A DNA stretch of 64,000 nt from Rachicladosporium sp. CCFEE 5018 (taxonomy: Eukaryota; Ascomycota; Dothideomycetes; Cladosporiales; Cladosporiaceae): NCBI GenBank assembly GCA_002077045.2, contig KZ111140.1, positions 124,001 to 188,000 on the forward strand, read 5' to 3'. Both the position numbers and the translations under genes were made by a program. Below the pieces are notes generated by a model. It was not told the origin of the DNA. It worked only from the letters and a program-made list of their open reading frames with translations, and made no database searches. Positions 58,872 through 64,000 of this stretch are shown piece after piece. Position 1 is the stretch's first letter; every line of letters starts with the position of its first letter.

Positions 58872-60229
58872 TCAAAGGTTTATCGCTTTCTGGCGAGGTC
58901 GACAAACTGTTCTGTGACATGCATCGCATTCAGTCCGCTCTCCTCCGGAATGCGCGCGCGGTCCTGATAGTGGTGAGCGCGATGAGTGTCGTGAAGAGTG
59001 GCCAGCGCCTCCGTCACGATATGGTAGGTCCGAGCCAAGATTGGCGTCTTTGCCCGGACGCTTCGAGGGTAGAATAGGTGGAGGATTGGCTCGATCAGAC
59101 ACGACTTCTTCCACCCCGTAGCCTGAGCTAGGAGGATCATATGTATCTTGGTATTCATCGTCACTCTCGGATGCATCGTCAAACCACTGGGACGACGCAG
59201 GTCAGCAACAGCCATACTGCCAGCTCACTAAGCACGTTACGCCGATGGTACGTACACGTCTTCTGAGCTCCTCGACTTCAATCTCGGCCTTCATAGCTTC
59301 GTCGTAACCTTTGATCTCTAAGTCGTCATCATCATCCTCAGTATAGCCTGCATGTTTGCGCGTGCCGTGGCGCGAGACCGCCTCCCGCAGGTTCGCTGAG
59401 CGACCGTCTCTCCGCGCTTTCCCAGACACCGCAGGATCAAAGAGCGGACTCTGCGCCAAGCTGACAAGTCTTCTCTCTTGTGCTCGGTCTATGTCCCGCG
59501 TCACTTTCTTCCGTGAAGTAGTCCCGACTACGGGTACATCGCTATTAATTGTGGATCGCCCTGATATTTCCGGCACGGCTGTGAGGTGCATTCTAACCTC
59601 GAAGCGCTTTCCACTACCGTCAAAACCGCTCAGAAGTAACGGCCCCTGCACGTCACCAAGGCCACCAGCACTGGACATTGAATTCGGATCCCGAGACGAG
59701 CCAGTGGCAGAATGAGGCGGAGCCACAGAGCGATACATCGCCTCCATGAACATGAAGTTGAACTGCTTCGTCTTCAACTTCTCCTGCGCAAGCCCCAGCT
59801 TCTTCTCATTCCGCACGTATTCCCACTTGCCGCGACTGAAAGTGCGGTCCATGTCGCGATCAACCGGTACCAAAGCCTTAATCTCAGTAAAAATTGCTCC
59901 AGTCTTCGACGCATGTACGAGTCAGCTGTCAGGCCAGACCATTGGGTAAAATGCACCACGAAAGACGTAAAGCGGCCTACCTGCTTCGCCCACTTGCCCG
60001 CATCCTTCGTAAACTTCGGACTGTGCCCCGGATTCGGCTGTTCAAGATGACTGACAAGCACTGCGACCCAGCCCGCACAGAGTTCGACGTCCTGCGCCAG
60101 GTCCTCGAGCAGTACCGGCGCGTTAGTGTAAGATTTATATCGCTTATTGAGGTACGACGCGAGACTTGTGCCGGCGTCGACTATGCCTGCAATGCTAGCA
60201 ATAGCTGATATGGGCTCCATGGTCGACAA
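58872..60229 (-). CDS. Protein with NLR-type fungal N-terminal domain, no NTPase
   Basis: Model complement(join(58872..59186, 59256..59903, 59981..60229)), 403 residues. Introns are 77 bp (GTAGGC/AAG) and 69 bp (GTACGT/CAG). The first ~70 residues (MEPISAIASIAGIVDAGTSL, LASYLNKRYKSYTNAPVLLE) resemble the helical fungal N-terminal domain placed before NACHT/ankyrin modules in fungal NLR-like proteins. What follows is not an NTPase. It is a charged, probably disordered region with basic (TSRKKVTRDIDRAQERRL) and acidic (EDDDDDLEIKGYDE) blocks, and a Ser/Gly-rich end with ECDACHRTVC, a possible metal-binding CxxC...C. The symbol and role are unknown. The domain assignment is by pattern only. Confidence 0.6.
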
Positions 60230-60766
60230 AACAGGAGAAACAGACCCAGTCCGCGGAAGATTGTGCTGAAGCCAGGACCGAGTTCGGGTGTTGCACTGGC
60301 GTGACTTATAGCAGGTAACAGCTCTCAGTCACGCGAGGCTTGCATATATACTTGCGGCTGATGTGCAGACTACGGCTGCAGAGTGGTGGATGGCGTGCAG
60401 TAGTGTGCAGTCAGATCTCAGAGGCTTGGCATTCATCTTGTTAGACAACAGCGCCAATTGAAAGATAAAGGGATGAAATGCGGAAGTGAGTAAAGTATGT
60501 ATACAACCTCACCTCCCCACGAAGACGCTCTCTCCACAACGCCATCGCGGCAAAGGTCAATAGTTCTGCTTTCCGCATTCGCTGCAAAGCGCATCAGTCT
60601 ACACCTCCACGCCTACGAAGACCATTCATCCCTAGCTTTTGCCCACCACCGATAAGAAATGCAGACAACGCCTACCATGCCCTCACGCACGCGTAGCGTG
60701 CCATCTGATTCATTGTTCCTTCCCATCTCCGCAAAGGAGGGTCCACTCGCGTCGACAAGCTACACC
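60230..60766. other. Intergenic: 3' flank of eIF4B, promoter of NLR-N-like gene
   Basis: 537 bp with only short frames. Nothing recognised. Confidence 0.4.
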
Positions 60767-62461
60767 CTACGAAGCCAGCGCACGAGCACCGCCCCTGCGA
60801 GCATTGTTCTTAGGCACGTTCTTCGGCTTTGCAGAAACCGTACTCCAGCCATCCTCTTCCATGGCCTCGGCGGTAGGCTCGGCACCTTCGGCTGTGTCGC
60901 CTGCAGAGACGACTTTGACAATGTCTTGCGGCTTAGTCTCCTTGTCACCCGTGATCGTGCCATTGGCAGACGAGTCGGGCATATCGCTCATGCCATCTTC
61001 GTCATCGCCATTCTCGTCGTCGTGCTTGAGCAGACTGAAGCTAGGGCGCTGTTGCTCGCGAGGTGCGTCGCCATCGCCGTTCTGTTGCTTGGTCCAAGGG
61101 TTCTTCGCGGGTGGTGCGTTCGAGGGCTTCGAGGCTCTGCGTGGTGCGCCGGGAGCGACTTCGGAGGTGGGAGATGTGACCTTGTCGTCTTGCTGCGTCT
61201 GGCCACGATCTGCACGCTCGGCGCGTGCCTGACGAGCGGCGGCTTCCTTTGCGACCTTCTCCTCGCGAGCCTTGTCATCGGCTTCCTTCTTTTCGCGAAT
61301 GGCGACCTCGCGCTTCTCTGCGACTTCGCGATCGCGTTGAGCGGTATCGATCGGCTTCGCAGCACCAAAGGGTGAGGCCTTCGAGTCTGACGCAGCGCCT
61401 GCGGAGTCTGTGGCAGAGCTGGAGACAGTGCGTTTCGCGAGCTGGATTCGCGGTCGCTCCGTCGGCGCTTTGACGACCGGCGAAGTCGGCGCTGATGCCT
61501 CTGGTGTGGCAGCAGGCGATGGCACGTCAGGACGCATCTTCGAGCGCCACTGGCTGTCTTGGTCTGCTGCGGTGGGTGCACGGTCGGCAGGTGGTCTGCC
61601 CTCCTGGAACTCACGCCTGGGTGGGCGCGACCCTGCTTCGGATCGATTAGTCCCCTCGCCCCATGCTGGACTCGAGCGACGCTCCTGGGGTGCGCCGTAT
61701 TCACGAGGTCCAGCACCATCACGAGCTGGCGGTGCGGCACCTGCCGCGGGTGAAAGTGGTCCCTTGCGCTCCCAGTTGCTGAAGTCGCGGACCTTACCAT
61801 CGTCCTGAAAGAATGCAGGTCGTCTACCACCATCACGGTCGCTACCAGCATCTGACCTCTCGTCGAAGTTCCCTCTGCTGAAGCCTCGCGAAGGCTGGCG
61901 GCCTTGTGTGGCAAGATCTGGAAGAGGTCCCTTGCGAGACCAGTCGGAGAAGTCGCGTGTCGATTCTGCACGTTCCTTGGCTATTCACTGTCAGTATCGT
62001 GATGGTCATGTCGAAGATTGTCCGCAACTTACATGGCTCAGCCACGCTGATCCGCACGTTACGTCCCATGAAAGATGTCTCCGATAGCGTGAGCGCCTTC
62101 TTCAGCCCCTCGACTGTGCCAAACTCTACATATCCGAAGCCCTTTGGCTTGCGATCGACCTTGTCCTCAATCAAGCGCACTGATGTGACATCGCAGCCTG
62201 CCAGAAAACCCTCCACGTCTGTTTGTGTGACGTCGAAAGCGAGGTTGCCGAGATGGACTGTGTAAGGCGGCTTGTCTGGGAGAGGCAGCTCCTCGCGGAC
62301 GGCGTACTGAGGACGGTCTGTATGTTGAGTTAGTGGAGGCCCAGATTTGCACTACGAGCCTGAACTCACCACCGCCACCACCATATCCTGAATCACCACC
62401 ACGTGCACCCATGTTACTCCCAGAGCGCTCCCACGTCGGCTGACTGAACGAGCGATCTCCT
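60767..62461 (-). CDS. eIF4B-like RRM protein, N-terminus lost in gap
   Basis: Translation initiation factor that stimulates eIF4A. Visible model complement(join(60767..61980, 62033..62317, 62370..>62461)). Introns are two of 52 bp (GTGAGT/CAG, GTAAGT/TAG). A Gly-rich stretch precedes the RRM: PPYTVHLGNLAFDVTQTDVE (RNP2) and KGFGYVEFGTVEGLKKAL (RNP1). Then come two repeats of the eIF4B-type DFSDWSRKGPL / DFSNWERKGPL motif, a Pro/Arg-rich region, a highly charged helix (EVAEKREVAIREKKEADDKA) and a C-terminal region with NPWTKQQNG and EEDGWSTVSAKPKN. Together these are characteristic of fungal Tif3/eIF4B. About 530 residues remain; the beginning is in the 62462-62561 gap. Confidence 0.85.
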
Positions 62462-62561
62462 NNNNNNNNNNNNNNNNNNNNNNNNNNNNNNNNNNNNNNN
62501 NNNNNNNNNNNNNNNNNNNNNNNNNNNNNNNNNNNNNNNNNNNNNNNNNNNNNNNNNNNNN
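62462..62561. other. Scaffold gap (100 N)
   Basis: 100 N. It must hide the start of the eIF4B gene, a promoter region and the large N-terminal membrane part of the Cwh43 gene (roughly 600 codons), so its true size is probably over 2 kb. Confidence 0.95.
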
Positions 62562-63744
62562 TCTTTCTCGGCTTCTTCGTATACAACTTGATGGTCCTCT
62601 TCCACTGTTGGGTCGTTGCGTATGCGTTCGTGCCGGGAGGTTACCTCGTCCGCGAGCACACCGACTGGATCATGATCACTACAATGCTGCTCATCGGTTG
62701 TGGCGTATTCTCCGGCCTACAGAATAGCACCCCAGCGAGGCAGAGCAGCCTCAGGCCGCCTCCGAATCCCGCTGCTAGGAAACAGCGCAGCTACTACATT
62801 TACGTGCTGCTTGCTCTGCAACTCACAAGCATCGCTGTGGCGTTCATACGCTTCCCATCGTACAACTACAAGTCCTATCACCCGGACTCCAAGGCAATCA
62901 CAGCCGGCATCTGGACGATTCACTTCAGCATCGACAACGACATGCTCTCTTCAGAGAATCGCATGGAGTCTCTGATCAGGGAGTCCGAGCTTGATGTCAT
63001 TGGCCTACTAGAGTCAGATCAACAGCGTATCATCATGGGCAACCGTGACTCCACGCAAGTCCTCGCTGAAAACCTGGGTATGTACGTCGACGCAGGTCCA
63101 GGCCCGAACAAGCACACATGGGGCTGCGCACTACTCTCAAAGTTTCCTATTGTCAACTCAACACACCACCTCACGCCATCTCCTGTCGGCGAGCTGGCGC
63201 CAGCCATCCACGCCACGCTCGACGTCCACGGCGAAATGATCGACGTCTTCGTCTTCCACTCTGGCCAAGAAGAGGATGTCGAGGATCGCCGGCAACAGAC
63301 TGCGTATGTGACGGAGCTCATGGGCGCCTCGCCGAGACCGAGCATCTTGCTCTCGTACCTTGTTACGAAGCCGAAGGAGGGCAATTACAACACCTGGGTC
63401 AGCGAACGCAGTGGCATGCGCGACATCGACCCGAGCGATTGGGATAGGTGGTGCGAATACATCTTGTACAAGGGTATGAAGCGGACTGGATACGCAAGGA
63501 TCAGCAGGAGTACTATCACGGACACGGAGTTGCAGGTAAGTCTGCCGCTCTCATTGAGCATCAGAAATATTGCTGACATTTACTGCAGGTCGGCAAGTTT
63601 GTCGTCGGACAGCCCGAGGGCACTGATGATATCATACCCGAGAGCCAGGTACCTGAGGACTTACGCTTCCCGGCGCTGTTCCGAGGTGAGGGTGTGCGAG
63701 GACATCGGTACCATGTGTTCGACGAGCCGCGTTACTACGCGTAG
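62562..63744 (+). CDS. Cwh43-like GPI-anchor lipid remodelling protein, C-terminal part
   Basis: Cwh43 replaces the lipid of GPI anchors with ceramide; the C-terminal half is an endonuclease/exonuclease/phosphatase-like domain. The first full codon is 62564 (FLGFFVYNLMVLFHCWVVAY); at least two more hydrophobic segments follow (ITTMLLIGCGVFSGL, YYIYVLLALQLTSIAVAFI). The EEP-like domain contains ELDVIGLLESDQQRIIMGNR, a probable metal-binding Glu, and DVFVFHSGQEEDVEDRRQQT. A 53-bp intron (63536-63588, GTAAGT/CAG) precedes the last exon, which ends FDEPRYYA. About 376 residues of ~950 are present. Confidence 0.85.
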
Positions 63745-64000
63745 GAAGTCGGTGAAGTCGTGGGTCGGAGAAGCTGAGTGTTGTACTACTATGTATCATA
63801 TTGCATCCAGCGCATACTTGTTCCAACCCTCTTGAAGTGCGATCATTCGAAGCTCCTGTCTACCTCAAAGTGGTATGTGAGGTTTTACTCGCATCGCGAG
63901 TAATCATGTCGTCCCGTGCATTCTTTGGCACAGGTCTGCGGTCACTTCTTCAATCAGACACCGAACTTGAGGACCAAGGCGACAATGTCGACTGTGGTCA

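Noticed and set aside
63954..64000. Possible C-terminus of a minus-strand gene entering from the right edge (ends LVLKFGV then TGA)
   Set aside because: Only 14 codons are visible, too few to support a gene or family.
1..64000. tRNA, 5S rRNA, CRISPR, telomeric repeats and insertion sequences
   Set aside because: Scanned by eye for B-box-like GGTTCGANTCC on both strands, TTAGGG runs, regular spacer arrays and transposase motifs; none was found. A covariance-model search would be decisive.

Overview
The window is nuclear DNA of a filamentous ascomycete, most likely a dothideomycete (Capnodiales/Mycosphaerellales-like). The evidence is dense, mostly single-copy eukaryotic genes on both strands, GT-AG introns of about 47-77 bp (one of 109 bp), a HET-domain gene, an AA9 monooxygenase with a fungal cellulose-binding module, a Cwh43 homologue, an HDEL-tailed disulfide isomerase and several small fungal 'LPxELR' F-box-like proteins. 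Species cannot be fixed from sequence alone. Three runs of exactly 100 N (33961-34060, 44360-44459, 62462-62561) are scaffold gaps, and each removes the 5' ends of two divergent genes.

1-16.7 kb: housekeeping block. It holds importin alpha (partial), the Elg1/ATAD5 clamp-unloader ATPase divergent from a Utp8-like nucleolar protein, a SigF-like NTF2-fold membrane protein, a secreted GMC oxidoreductase, a free-standing C-terminal half of DNA polymerase epsilon (POL2) with no catalytic half in front of it, an isoaspartyl methyltransferase with a frameshift, and a GH17 cell-wall glucanase/transglycosylase.

17.6-33 kb: an aldo/keto reductase divergent from a BLI-3/general-stress-26 flavin-type protein, then a cluster of five small F-box-like genes (one broken by a nonsense codon). 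Interspersed are an unknown coiled-coil protein, an Egh1-type GH5 steryl-glucosidase and an ER P58IPK/DNAJC3 co-chaperone.

33-47 kb: a partial unknown protein, a partial DapA-family lyase, a three-exon LITAF-domain protein, and a HET gene that loses its 3' end exactly where a WW-domain gene begins. PDI, an acyl-CoA dehydrogenase and a partial mitoferrin follow. After the second gap a 5'-truncated HET copy repeats 510 bp of the first at about 99% identity and carries the missing C-terminus. The AA9-CBM1 enzyme follows.

47.6-64 kb: a small Sec2-domain protein, a second (leaderless) GMC oxidoreductase, a class II eIF4E, HEM3, a low-complexity protein with a probable frameshift, a tandem pair of unrecognised three-exon paralogues, a lone NLR-type N-terminal-domain protein, eIF4B, and the C-terminal part of Cwh43.

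Themes: ER proteostasis (PDI, P58IPK), translation initiation (eIF4E-like, eIF4B) and replication factors (Elg1, POL2 fragment). The accessory genes (F-box-like cluster, HET copies, tandem unknown pair) show duplication and decay. Gene models were made by reading splice sites by eye; no database search was run.
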